Positions 43,813 through 52,199 are shown, numbered from the stretch's first letter. The stretch: 64,000 nucleotides of DNA from CAYPTY01 sp964413935 (GCA_964413935.1 CAYPTY010000012.1:38680-102679); one strand, 5' to 3'. Notes: a model not told the origin generated them from the letters alone. Made by a program: numbers and translations.

Positions 43813-45224
43813 GCCAGTTTCTTCCTGAGCAGATTGCAGCCTATTTACCGGATACTATTCAGTTGCTGTATCTGGTTGCGACTTTTTTCTTTATCCGCGG
43901 ACTCAAACTGCTCAACTCCCCCCAGACCGCCCGGCGCGGTAATCAGTTTGCGGCCATCGGGATGCTGATTGGTATTGTGGTCACATTATTCGACCAGCAG
44001 ATTGTTTCCTTTGAATATATCATTATCGGTGTGCTGGTTGGTTCTGTGATTGGAGCCGTGGCTGCCAAGCGGGTACCCATGACCGACATGCCGGAGATGG
44101 TTGCTATCTTCAACGGTTTTGGTGGTGGGGCTTCTGCACTCGTCGCCTGGGGCGAATTCGCCCGAAGCTCTGATGTTTTCATGATCGATGATGTATCGCT
44201 GGTCACCACCGGACTTTCCATCTTCATCGGTTCACTCACCTTCACCGGTTCCTTCATTGCCTATGGGAAATTAAGCGGCTTCATCACCGGAAAAGCCGTC
44301 ACTTTTCCCGGCCTGAATGTGATCAACATCGGTGCGATGATAGCGGTAGTAGTCTTGATCGGATTCTTCACCTTTGATCCATCCAATCTCACCATTTTCT
44401 GGGTTATTCTGGGGCTTTCCCTGTTCATCGGAATTACTTCCGTGATTCCAATCGGAGGAGCCGACATGCCGGTGGTCATCTCACTGCTGAACTCCTACTC
44501 CGGTATCGCGGCCTCTATGGCCGGTTTTGTACTCGGCAACAATCTGCTCATCATCTCGGGTGCATTGGTTGGAGCAGCCGGGCTTATACTCACCAATATC
44601 ATGTGCAAGGCCATGAATCGCTCCCTCACCAACGTGATTTTCGGAACCTTTGGTGCGGTTGCCGGATCCAAAGCGGTGACTTCAGGAGATCAGTCTGTAA
44701 ATGAAACCTCTGCCGAAGATCTGGCCATTCAGGTTGCTTATGCCAACAAAGTGGTGATCGTACCGGGTTACGGACTGGCTGTAGCACAGGCACAACACGT
44801 CTTAAAAGAAGTAGCTTCCAAGCTGGAAGCAAGAGGAGTTATTGTTAAATATGGAATTCATCCGGTGGCTGGACGTATGCCCGGCCACATGAATGTGCTG
44901 CTTGCGGAAGCGGATGTGCCCTATGATCTCCTTTATGATATGGATGAAATCAATCCTGATTTTGCCACAACCGATGTGGTATTGATTATCGGGGCCAATG
45001 ATGTGGTGAATCCGGAAGCCAAGCAAAATCCCGGAAGTCCCATTTATGGAATGCCGATCATGAATGTAGACGAGGCCAAACGAACCGTGGTCTTTAAACG
45101 CTCACTCAGTTTTGGTTATGCCGGCATCGACAATCCCCTGTTCTATGCTGAAAAGAACCAGATGTTCTTCGGGGATGCAAAGAAATCACTCAATGAGCTG
45201 AATGAAGCTCTCAATGATGTTTGA
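43809..45224 (+). CDS. pntB: NAD(P) transhydrogenase subunit beta
   Basis: A 471-residue beta subunit. About nine membrane segments (to about residue 270) are followed by the NADP(H)-binding domain III, with VVIVPGYGLAVAQAQHVLKE, GIHPVAGRMPGHMNVLLAEA and DVVLIIGANDVVNPEA. The last of these binds the NADPH phosphate side. It sits third in the pntAA-pntAB-pntB operon, overlapping pntAB by 4 nt. The NADPH it supplies would feed trxB 2 kb upstream, among others. Confidence 0.96.
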   Translation: MSQFLPEQIAAYLPDTIQLLYLVATFFFIRGLKLLNSPQTARRGNQFAAIGMLIGIVVTLFDQQIVSFEYIIIGVLVGSVIGAVAAKRVPMTDMPEMVAIFNGFGGGASALVAWGEFARSSDVFMIDDVSLVTTGLSIFIGSLTFTGSFIAYGKLSGFITGKAVTFPGLNVINIGAMIAVVVLIGFFTFDPSNLTIFWVILGLSLFIGITSVIPIGGADMPVVISLLNSYSGIAASMAGFVLGNNLLIISGALVGAAGLILTNIMCKAMNRSLTNVIFGTFGAVAGSKAVTSGDQSVNETSAEDLAIQVAYANKVVIVPGYGLAVAQAQHVLKEVASKLEARGVIVKYGIHPVAGRMPGHMNVLLAEADVPYDLLYDMDEINPDFATTDVVLIIGANDVVNPEAKQNPGSPIYGMPIMNVDEAKRTVVFKRSLSFGYAGIDNPLFYAEKNQMFFGDAKKSLNELNEALNDV

Positions 45225-45248
45225 ACCTGAATTCTGCGCCTGATTCCC

Positions 45249-45740
45249 GTGAAAAAATGTTATCTGTCTGTTCTTGTACTTTCAGTATTCCTGCTAAGCA
45301 GCTGCCTTAATACGGATGATTCCACAGAATGCAACCGATCTGTAAATCTCAATGTGGATGAAATCCAACTGGCGGCTGATATCGAGCTTATTGAAGAATA
45401 TCTGACGGATCGGCCTTTTGAAACGGAGGAGCATCCCAGCGGCCTCCGCTATAGAATTACTGAACCCGGAACCGGTGAAGCCATCACGCTTTGTGATAAT
45501 GTCAGTGTGACCTATACCGGCAAGCTGATCAGCAATGATGAAGTGTTTGATTCAGCCACAGAACCCGTCCGTTTTCCGCTTTCCAATCTGATCCGTGGCT
45601 GGCAAATCGGATTACCCCTGATCAGGGAAGGTGGTGAAATTGAATTGTTCATTCCTTCAGTTTACGGTTATGGTCAGCAGGGATTTGCGGATGTGATTCC
45701 GCCCAACGCCAATCTCCGATTTCGGATTAACGTTCAGTAA
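45249..45740 (+). CDS. FKBP-type peptidyl-prolyl isomerase lipoprotein
   Basis: A 163-residue lipoprotein (VKKCYLSVLVLSVFLLSSC read from a GTG start, lipobox Cys19) with an FKBP domain from about residue 55 on. Family segments are SGLRYRITEPGTGE, VSVTYTGKLISNDEVFDS, LIRGWQIGLPLIREGGE and PSVYGYGQQG followed by IPPNANLRFRI. It speeds proline isomerisation of exported proteins in the periplasm. It lies 24 bp after pntB and 2 bp before the M1 aminopeptidase gene. Confidence 0.92.
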   Translation: MKKCYLSVLVLSVFLLSSCLNTDDSTECNRSVNLNVDEIQLAADIELIEEYLTDRPFETEEHPSGLRYRITEPGTGEAITLCDNVSVTYTGKLISNDEVFDSATEPVRFPLSNLIRGWQIGLPLIREGGEIELFIPSVYGYGQQGFADVIPPNANLRFRINVQ

Positions 45741-45742
45741 GT

Positions 45743-48280
45743 ATGGGTTTGGGCATGAGAATCAATCAAAAGCTGTTAATACTGCTCTTTTTAACCTTCA
45801 TGGTTTCCTGCACCTTTAACGAGGTGGAAGTAAAACAGGGCGTTTCTCAGGAACTGGCCGATTACCGTAAAGCTTCACTGAGCGACATCAAATATGAGCT
45901 TCGATTTGTAATTCCGAAGGATGAGGATGTTCGTATCACTGCGACAGAGCGCATCACCTTCGGTTTGTCCAATACCTTTCAGGACCTGCAGCTGGATTTC
46001 CGGGAAAGTCCGGATCACATTCAGGAACTGAGTGTAAATGGTGAGAATGTGTATTACAGTTTTGCCCTTGATCACCTGGTGATCTCCAAAGATTACCTCA
46101 AGGAAGGGGAAAACCAGATTGATATTCGATTTTATGCAGGTGAAAGCTCGCTGAACCGGAATCCGGATTATCTGTATACCCTCTTTGTGCCCGACCGGGC
46201 ACGAACAGCTTTCCCCCTCTTCGATCAGCCCAACCTGAAGGCTACCTATGAGCTAACCCTGGTAATCCCAAAGGAATGGGAAGCCATCGCGAACGCTCCC
46301 CTAGTGACCGACATCGAAGATGATTACACCCGCGAGCTTCAGTTTGCCGAATCAGACCTGATCAGCTCCTATCTCTTTTCTTTCGTAGCCGGTGATTTTG
46401 AGAAGGTGAGCCGGAACCTGAATGGTCGGGATATGACCATGCTGCACCGGGAGAATGACACCGAAAAAGTGAAGCGTAATCTTAATGATATTTTTGAGAT
46501 GCACGCGGCCAGTCTGGAATGGCTCGAAAGGTACACCGGTGTCGCCTATCCTTTTCAGAAGTTTGATTTTGCCCTCATCCCCAGCTTCCAGTACGGAGGA
46601 ATGGAGCACGTAGGAGCCATACAGTATAATGCCTCTTCTCTTTTTCTGGATGAAGACCCTTCCGAAAGTCGACTGCTAAGCCGGGCCAGTTTAATTGCCC
46701 ATGAAACAGCACATATGTGGTTCGGGGATCTGGTAACCATGGACTGGTTCAATGATGTGTGGACCAAAGAAGTGTTTGCCAATTTCATGGCAGCTAAGAT
46801 TGTGAATCCGGGTTTTCCGGAGATCAACCACGAGCTCAATTTTCTGCTTCGGCATTATCCGTCGGCTTACTCGGTGGACCGGACTGAAGGTGCCAATCCA
46901 ATCCGGCAGGATCTGCCTAATCTGAACGAAGCCGGCACTCTGTATGGAGCTATTATTTACAACAAAGCCCCGATCATGATGCGTCAGCTGGAGCTGCTGC
47001 TGGGTGAAGATGTTTTTCAACAGGGCATGCGCACTTATCTGAGTACTTATGCAAACTCAAACGCCACCTGGCCCGATCTCATCGAAATTCTGGACGAGCT
47101 GAGTACGGAAGATCTGAAAAGCTGGAGCGAGGTGTGGGTGAATACCCCGGGAAGGCCTCACATCGAAATACAAAATGGTAAACTAATTCAGCGTGATCCT
47201 TCAGGGATGAACCGGATCTGGCCACAGGTTTTCGAAGTAAGCTACATTGGTGAAAAAATCCGAAAGGAAGATATTGAACTGAATGGAAGAGAAGCGTCTT
47301 TGAATATCCGGGAAGGAGAACGGGTTTTATTGAACTCAGATGGGTATGGATATGGCCTTTTCGAAACGGATCCGGAATTATTGAGTGGCTGGGAAGATCT
47401 GGATGAAGTTCAGAAAGGCAGCCTGCTGATTTCGCTTTACGAAAATGTGGTTGAGGGGAAATCACTGAGTCCATCAGAATACATCGGCGAATTGAAAGGA
47501 ATTCTGGAAACAGAGGAGAATCAGTTAATTCTGAACCGGGCTATGGCTCAGGTGGAAAACCTGAGCACCTCATTTTTGGCTGATGATGTCCGCATCCAAA
47601 CGGAAGAAGAACTGGAGCAGCTTTTCAGGGAACAGATGCAGAAACGGGAAGAAAGCAGCCTCAAAAAAATGTATTTCGATGCCTATCGCCGAGTAGCACA
47701 AACGCAAGAAGCCCTTAACTGGCTTGAAAAGGTCTGGAATAAAAACGTAACACCAGAAGGCATTAGCTTATCGGAAAATGATTACATCAGCCTGGCTATT
47801 GCACTTGCAATCCGGAATCCGGATCGGGCGCAGTTCTTCATCAACACACAGCTGGGGCGCATCAAGAATGAAGATCGCAGACGTCGGTTTGAGTTTATTA
47901 CACAGGCACTTTCGGGTTCTCAGGTAATACGGGATGAGTTTTTCACTTCACTGATGGAGGAGGAAAACCGTGCAAATGAAAGCTGGGTGCTGGCTGGTTT
48001 GAGTGCCCTTCACCATCCTTCCAGAAGGGAAGCATCCGAAAAGTATTTATTGCCCAGTCTTATTCTGGTTGAGGCCATTCAGCAAACGGGTGATATCTTT
48101 TTCCCCAAGCGCTGGCTTGATGCCACACTGGGAAATTATAACAGTGCCTCAGCCGTTGAAACAGTCCAATCATTTCTTGATAAACGGCCGAATTACAACG
48201 CCCAGCTTCGCATGAAGATTTTACAGTCGGCTGATCAGATGAAGCGGGCACAAAAGATTTTGAGCAAAACAGATTCATGA
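45743..48280 (+). CDS. M1 family aminopeptidase lipoprotein
   Basis: An 845-residue exported zinc aminopeptidase (lipobox Cys23 in LLILLFLTFMVSC). The substrate-anchoring motif is GGMEHVGA near residue 285, in place of the canonical GAMEN. The zinc site is HETAH at 320-324 with Glu343 19 residues on, and WTKEVFANF follows the M1 pattern. The C-terminal third is helical, as in ERAP/PepN-like enzymes. It removes N-terminal residues from peptides, here in the periplasm or at the surface. It is the second gene of the FKBP operon, overlapping nth by 4 nt. Confidence 0.94.
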   Translation: MGLGMRINQKLLILLFLTFMVSCTFNEVEVKQGVSQELADYRKASLSDIKYELRFVIPKDEDVRITATERITFGLSNTFQDLQLDFRESPDHIQELSVNGENVYYSFALDHLVISKDYLKEGENQIDIRFYAGESSLNRNPDYLYTLFVPDRARTAFPLFDQPNLKATYELTLVIPKEWEAIANAPLVTDIEDDYTRELQFAESDLISSYLFSFVAGDFEKVSRNLNGRDMTMLHRENDTEKVKRNLNDIFEMHAASLEWLERYTGVAYPFQKFDFALIPSFQYGGMEHVGAIQYNASSLFLDEDPSESRLLSRASLIAHETAHMWFGDLVTMDWFNDVWTKEVFANFMAAKIVNPGFPEINHELNFLLRHYPSAYSVDRTEGANPIRQDLPNLNEAGTLYGAIIYNKAPIMMRQLELLLGEDVFQQGMRTYLSTYANSNATWPDLIEILDELSTEDLKSWSEVWVNTPGRPHIEIQNGKLIQRDPSGMNRIWPQVFEVSYIGEKIRKEDIELNGREASLNIREGERVLLNSDGYGYGLFETDPELLSGWEDLDEVQKGSLLISLYENVVEGKSLSPSEYIGELKGILETEENQLILNRAMAQVENLSTSFLADDVRIQTEEELEQLFREQMQKREESSLKKMYFDAYRRVAQTQEALNWLEKVWNKNVTPEGISLSENDYISLAIALAIRNPDRAQFFINTQLGRIKNEDRRRRFEFITQALSGSQVIRDEFFTSLMEEENRANESWVLAGLSALHHPSRREASEKYLLPSLILVEAIQQTGDIFFPKRWLDATLGNYNSASAVETVQSFLDKRPNYNAQLRMKILQSADQMKRAQKILSKTDS

Positions 48281-48981
48281 AATTACCCCGCAAAACGAAG
48301 CAACAAAAAGAACGCGCACTTGAAATCCTGAATGAATTGTACGTGGAATATCCCAATCCGCATTGTGAACTGAACCACCGAAATCCATTCGAGCTGCTGA
48401 TTGCTACCATCCTGAGTGCTCAGTGTACCGATGAACGGGTGAACAAAACAACACCAGCACTTTTTGAGCTCTACCCCACCCCTGAGCGCATGGCCGAAGC
48501 TCCCATAGAAGAACTGGAAGAGCTGGTGAAATCAACGGGTTTCTACAAAAACAAGGCCCGTTCCCTGAAGGAAACCTCCAAAACCCTGGTCGAGGACTTT
48601 GACGGCGAGGTTCCGCAGAATATGGACGACCTTCTGAAGCTGCGCGGAGCGGCAAGAAAAACGGCAAATGTAGTACTTGGAAATGCTTTCGGAATCAATG
48701 AAGGGGTTGTGGTAGACACCCATGTCAAACGACTTTCCAATCGCTTTGGCTTAACCCGGGAAAAGAAGAATACAGATAAGATTGAACGACACCTGATGGC
48801 CCTTTTCCCACGTGAAAACTGGACCGATCTTTCCCATTTACTGATCCACCACGGTCGGGCTCACTGCAAAGCACGATTTTCCAAAGCCCCCAATCATCAT
48901 ATCTGCGTGAAATACGGCAAGTACTGTGAATGCCAGAAAATGCGCGAAAGAGAACAGAAAGAAGCAGAAGAAAATGGCTGA
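48277..48981 (+). CDS. nth: Endonuclease III-like base-excision DNA glycosylase/AP lyase
   Basis: A 234-residue HhH-GPD enzyme removing oxidised pyrimidines and cutting at AP sites. The catalytic Lys128 is in LRGAARKTANVVL and Asp147 in VVVDTHVKRLSNRFGL; the NPFELLIATILSAQCTDERVN start is classic. The helix-hairpin-helix reads LRGAARK, not LPGVGRK. The C-terminal Cys cluster is Cys197-x12-Cys210-x6-Cys217-x1-Cys219, unlike the canonical C-x6-C-x2-C-x5-C, so the 4Fe-4S loop is rearranged. It overlaps both neighbours and belongs to the FKBP-M1-nth-MEMO operon. Confidence 0.9.
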   Translation: MKLPRKTKQQKERALEILNELYVEYPNPHCELNHRNPFELLIATILSAQCTDERVNKTTPALFELYPTPERMAEAPIEELEELVKSTGFYKNKARSLKETSKTLVEDFDGEVPQNMDDLLKLRGAARKTANVVLGNAFGINEGVVVDTHVKRLSNRFGLTREKKNTDKIERHLMALFPRENWTDLSHLLIHHGRAHCKARFSKAPNHHICVKYGKYCECQKMREREQKEAEENG

Positions 48982-50230
48982 TTCGGATTCAACCCTCTTC
49001 CGGTCTATGACCAAACCGGTACCTCCCCTGCGCCGGGACATTCATTTATTTGAGGAGGAGGTAAACGGGCAGCCGGTCATCGGTTTTCATGATGAAAGAG
49101 CCTATGCCACCCCTCATTTTGCTTTACCGGCGGAAGCAGGGCAACTGCTATCACTCATCAACGGGGAGTATTCCGTTCAACAGATGCTGATGTACTGTTC
49201 GGAAGAAATCAAAGCGGAGGATTTGCTGGATTACATTCAGTTTCTGGATTCCCATGGTGTGCTGGAATCCAAAAACTTCAAAGCCAGAGCAGAGAAGACC
49301 GATCTGGATTATGAGGCTTCGGAAGTTCACCATAGCACCACAGCCGGATTTTCCTATTCAGAGGATGAAGCTGAGCTGAAGACCTATCTGGATCAGATGT
49401 TTGAGGGATTTGCGGAGGATGAAAATGGCGCAAAATCAGCCAAAGCACTCTTTGCTCCGCATATTGATCCACGCATCGGCATTTCATCCTATGTGAAAGC
49501 CTTTTCGGCCATCCGGCATCTCAAACCAAAACGGGTGGTGATGCTGGGCACCTCACATTATTCGGGTTTGTATGGGCAGCTGTATGATTTTAAACCTTTC
49601 ATCGCTGTGGATAAGCAATTTGAGATGGTAAACGGGAGTATTCCCTCTTCCTCAGCTGCTTTTGAACAGCTGAAGAAAGCTCAGAAAACGGCAGATCTTC
49701 AGAGCCTGACCTTTCAGGACCGGGCGCACCGGGTGGAACACAGCCTGGAGCTGCATGCCCTCTTCCTCAATTATATCTGGGATCATGAATATGAGATTGT
49801 CCCGCTGCTTGTCGGTTCCTTTGATGAGCTGATGTACATGGAGCAATCTTCTCTGGGCGTAGAAGTGGATAAAATGGCTGGTGTACTGTCAGATGAATTT
49901 CTAAGCGATCCGGACACATTTATTCTGGTCTCAGGTGATTTATCCCACATCGGAAAAAAGTTCGGGGATGAACAACCGGCATCCGCTATGATCGAACAGG
50001 TGAATGCTTTTGATCAGGAATTTCTGGATATCGCGGTGGAAAACAGGGAGGAGGATCTGCTCAGCCTCATGAAAAGCAATTTCGATGCCTATCGCATATG
50101 CGGCTTTTCCCCGCTGATGAGCCTGATGAAGAGTATGCCTGATCTCAAAGGCAGGCGCATCAGTTATGATGTGTGGGATGAGAAAGAAAAAGATTCCGCA
50201 GTTACTTTTGGGTCTATTCTTTATTCGTGA
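48974..50230 (+). CDS. MEMO family protein (AmmeMemoRadiSam system protein B-like)
   Basis: A 418-residue protein. The start at 48974 overlaps the end of nth by 8 bp; a longer frame inside nth is spurious. Residues about 15-100 look like a small PqqD-like winged helix (FALPAEAGQLLSLINGEYSV). Residues about 150-415 are the MEMO domain with APHIDPRIG, VMLGTSHYSG, HSLELHALFL and VSGDLSHIG; its His residues resemble a dioxygenase-like iron site. In AmmeMemoRadiSam systems such genes sit next to AMMECR1 and radical-SAM genes; neither is here. Its stop codon is part of a heptamer array. Confidence 0.88.
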   Translation: MADSDSTLFRSMTKPVPPLRRDIHLFEEEVNGQPVIGFHDERAYATPHFALPAEAGQLLSLINGEYSVQQMLMYCSEEIKAEDLLDYIQFLDSHGVLESKNFKARAEKTDLDYEASEVHHSTTAGFSYSEDEAELKTYLDQMFEGFAEDENGAKSAKALFAPHIDPRIGISSYVKAFSAIRHLKPKRVVMLGTSHYSGLYGQLYDFKPFIAVDKQFEMVNGSIPSSSAAFEQLKKAQKTADLQSLTFQDRAHRVEHSLELHALFLNYIWDHEYEIVPLLVGSFDELMYMEQSSLGVEVDKMAGVLSDEFLSDPDTFILVSGDLSHIGKKFGDEQPASAMIEQVNAFDQEFLDIAVENREEDLLSLMKSNFDAYRICGFSPLMSLMKSMPDLKGRRISYDVWDEKEKDSAVTFGSILYS

Positions 50231-50305
50231 ATTGTTATTCGTGAATTGTTATTCGTTATTCGTTATTCGTTATTCGTTATTCGTTATTCGCCTGCCTGAC
50301 GGCAG
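50221..50305. repeat. Ten-unit heptamer array followed by a GC-rich palindromic module
   Basis: Ten contiguous 7-bp units, TTATTCG alternating twice with TGAATTG and then repeated without change, run from 50221 to 50290. The array begins inside the last codons of the MEMO gene and includes its TGA at 50228-50230. It is followed by GCCTGCCTGACGGCAG at 50290-50305, the same 16 bases as at 1644-1659. Between here and the gldC stop at 50376 I see nothing else. Confidence 0.8.
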
Positions 50306-50375
50306 TCAGGTTATTTGGATATAAAATCAGAATAGATTTAATCGCAAAAAGCTGCTTTAGGGGTGGGCGGACAAG

Positions 50376-50711
50376 CTATTCGGCTATTTCCATTTTTTCC
50401 GCGAAGTAGGCGCAGAAATCACGCATATCACCTGCAATGCGCTCATCATTGATGGACTGCTGCAGGGTATCAGCCATGGTCACCAGCGTCTGGTGAAAGA
50501 AAATCTTCATCTCATCCATCGTCATATCACGGGTCCAGAGATCAAGCTTGAGGGTGTCTTTATTTTTGGCATCCCACATGGATAAAAGCATGGCGCGGCA
50601 GCTTACCTCATCAGCACCCTGCAGGTCAGTGGCCGACCAGATGATATCACTTGGAATATTCTGTTCGTCCAGTTCCACTTTAATATTGATGTCCTTGCTT
50701 TTTACAGCCAT
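50376..50711 (-). CDS. gldC: GldC-like protein
   Basis: A 111-residue soluble protein matching GldC of Bacteroidota. It contains INIKVELDEQNIPSDIIWSA, LSMWDAKNKDTLKLDLWTRD and MTMDEMKIFFHQTLVTMADTL, with a C-terminal 'FC.YF.EK' block. In Flavobacterium, gldC aids gliding but is not essential. No other gld or spr genes are in this window, and GldC homologues occur in non-gliding relatives, so motility cannot be inferred. It starts 1 bp after the stop of the RluD-like gene, on the same strand. Confidence 0.88.
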   Translation of the reverse strand: MAVKSKDINIKVELDEQNIPSDIIWSATDLQGADEVSCRAMLLSMWDAKNKDTLKLDLWTRDMTMDEMKIFFHQTLVTMADTLQQSINDERIAGDMRDFCAYFAEKMEIAE

Positions 50712-50712
50712 G

Positions 50713-51714
50713 CTAATATTCCTTTTTGCAGTTTTTTCTCAGGGTTTCGAGTACCAGTTCGAAGTCCCCGGGTAATTCAGAATTAAATTGCACCATTTCT
50801 CCGGTGCGCGGATGGATGAATCCCAGTGTTTTGGCATGCAGACACTGCCGATTCAGGTTCTTAATCAGATTGAAAAACATCGTTCTACGGGCTCCGGTAT
50901 TGGAGCCGTATCTTACACTGCCCCCGCCGTAGGTCAGATCCCCGAAAACGGGATATCCGTGATGGGCAAAGTGAACCCGTATCTGATGGGTACGGCCGGT
51001 TTCGAGTTTTACTTCAGTCAGGCTCAGGTAATCAAAATATTCCAGCACCTTGTAGTGCGTTACCGCGGGCTTCCCCATGGGTTCGGGCAGCACTGCCATC
51101 AGCTTGCGATCCCTTTTTGACCGGCCGATGTTGCCTTCAAAGGTTCCCTCTTCCTCAGCCGGAGTGCCCCAGATCACCGCCCAGTAGGTTCTTTCGATGT
51201 CTTTTTCGGCAAAACGTTTACTGAGTTCAGAAAGGGTCTCTTCGTTTTTGGCGACTACAAGCAAGCCACTGGTGTCTTTATCAAGGCGATGCACAATTCC
51301 CGGGCGGATGTTCTCCTCATCTTCATCCCCGGCCAGTTCTTCCACGTGATGCATCAGGCCGTTTACCAGGGTTCCGGTCCAGTTTCCATAGGCCGGATGC
51401 ACCACCATTCCGGCTTCTTTATTTACGATGATGAGGTCCTCATCCTCATATACTATACTCAGGTCGAGTTCTTCGGCTTTGGCTTCAGGCGGTGGTGGCT
51501 TGGGAAGTTCAATAAAAATCTTGTCGCCGGCCTGCATTTTATAGGAAGCTTTCTCCTTCTTACCATTCACCTGAACGTATCCCTCTTTGATAGCCTGCTG
51601 CACCTTATTCCGTGTTGCATTCTCAACAAAAGAGGTGATATACACATCCAGCCGGATTTCCTCCTGCTGCCCTGACGGCACCTCAAATTCATAAATGGTC
51701 GTCTGCTCACTCAC
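50713..51714 (-). CDS. RluA-family pseudouridine synthase (RluD-like)
   Basis: A 333-residue enzyme with an N-terminal S4 RNA-binding domain (RLDVYITSFVENATRNKVQQ) and a catalytic domain. The catalytic Asp is in PGIVHRLDKDTSGLLVVAKN and TGRTHQIRVHFAHHGYPVFG closes the active site. The S4 domain and size point to RluD, which modifies helix 69 of 23S rRNA at 1911, 1915 and 1917, but the exact target is inferred. It is the first gene of a two-gene operon with gldC. Confidence 0.92.
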   Translation of the reverse strand: MSEQTTIYEFEVPSGQQEEIRLDVYITSFVENATRNKVQQAIKEGYVQVNGKKEKASYKMQAGDKIFIELPKPPPPEAKAEELDLSIVYEDEDLIIVNKEAGMVVHPAYGNWTGTLVNGLMHHVEELAGDEDEENIRPGIVHRLDKDTSGLLVVAKNEETLSELSKRFAEKDIERTYWAVIWGTPAEEEGTFEGNIGRSKRDRKLMAVLPEPMGKPAVTHYKVLEYFDYLSLTEVKLETGRTHQIRVHFAHHGYPVFGDLTYGGGSVRYGSNTGARRTMFFNLIKNLNRQCLHAKTLGFIHPRTGEMVQFNSELPGDFELVLETLRKNCKKEY

Positions 51715-51788
51715 TTTCTGAAGATAGGCATTTTGTAAGGACCTATGCTATTTGGGGTCTTATTAAGAAGATGGAGAATTTTGAATGT

Positions 51789-51816
51789 GAAATTTGAAAT
51801 GTGAAATTTGAAATTT
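51789..51816. repeat. Heptamer array left of the four-helix-bundle gene
   Basis: Four 7-bp units, GAAATTT, GAAATGT, GAAATTT and GAAATTT, end at the base before the ATG at 51817. A partial unit, GAATGT, precedes them. Related units in the opposite orientation lie after the gene at 52172-52199. Confidence 0.75.
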
Positions 51817-52167
51817 ATGGCTGGTAAACAGAATATCATTAAAGATAAAAGCTTCGACTTTGCTTTAAGCATCGTCCGGGTATATCAAGAATTAGTTGCT
51901 TAGAAGGAATATGTACTTTCGAAACAGCTTCTAAGATCCGGAAAAAGTATCGGGGCCAACATTGAAGAGTCCGGGGCTGCATCATCCAGAGCGGATTTTA
52001 TTTATAAAATTGCACTTGCAGCAAAAGAAGTGAGAGAAACCCGATATTGGTTAAGGTTGTTGAATCAAAGTGAATTGACTAATATCGAATTGAAACAAGA
52101 GCTAGTAGATATTGAAGAGATCATCAATATTCTGAGTGCAATTATCACGACCAGCAAATACAAGTAA
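51817..52167 (+). pseudogene. Four-helix-bundle (23S rRNA intervening-sequence type) gene broken by TAG
   Basis: The frame from the ATG at 51817 has 116 codons before the TAA at 52165-52167 and is interrupted at codon 29 by a TAG (51901-51903). The translation before and after the stop joins into a typical four-helix-bundle protein. SFDFALSIVRVYQELV leads to KEYVLSKQLLRSGKSIGANI, then AALAAKEVRETRYWLRLL, where the family pattern 'S.GANI.E' and 'E..YWL.LL' is kept. Such genes occur in 23S intervening sequences and scattered between genes, and are related to the Avd protein of diversity-generating retroelements. A single substitution explains the stop. Confidence 0.87.
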
Positions 52168-52171
52168 TTCC

Positions 52172-52199
52172 ACATTTCAAATTCCAAATTTCGAATTAT
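52172..52199. repeat. Heptamer array right of the four-helix-bundle gene, inverted
   Basis: Four 7-bp units, ACATTTC, AAATTCC, AAATTTC and GAATTAT, begin 5 bp after the TAA at 52167. They are reverse complements or near reverse complements of the left array units, so the gene is bracketed by inverted arrays. The last unit ends 5 bp before the recN ATG. Confidence 0.75.

Noticed and set aside
51901..51903. Stop-codon recoding as a shared explanation for the TAG in the four-helix-bundle gene and the TAA in the toxin.
   Set aside because: Two different stop codons in two dispensable genes, while all other genes end normally at TAA, TAG or TGA, fit ordinary nonsense mutation better.
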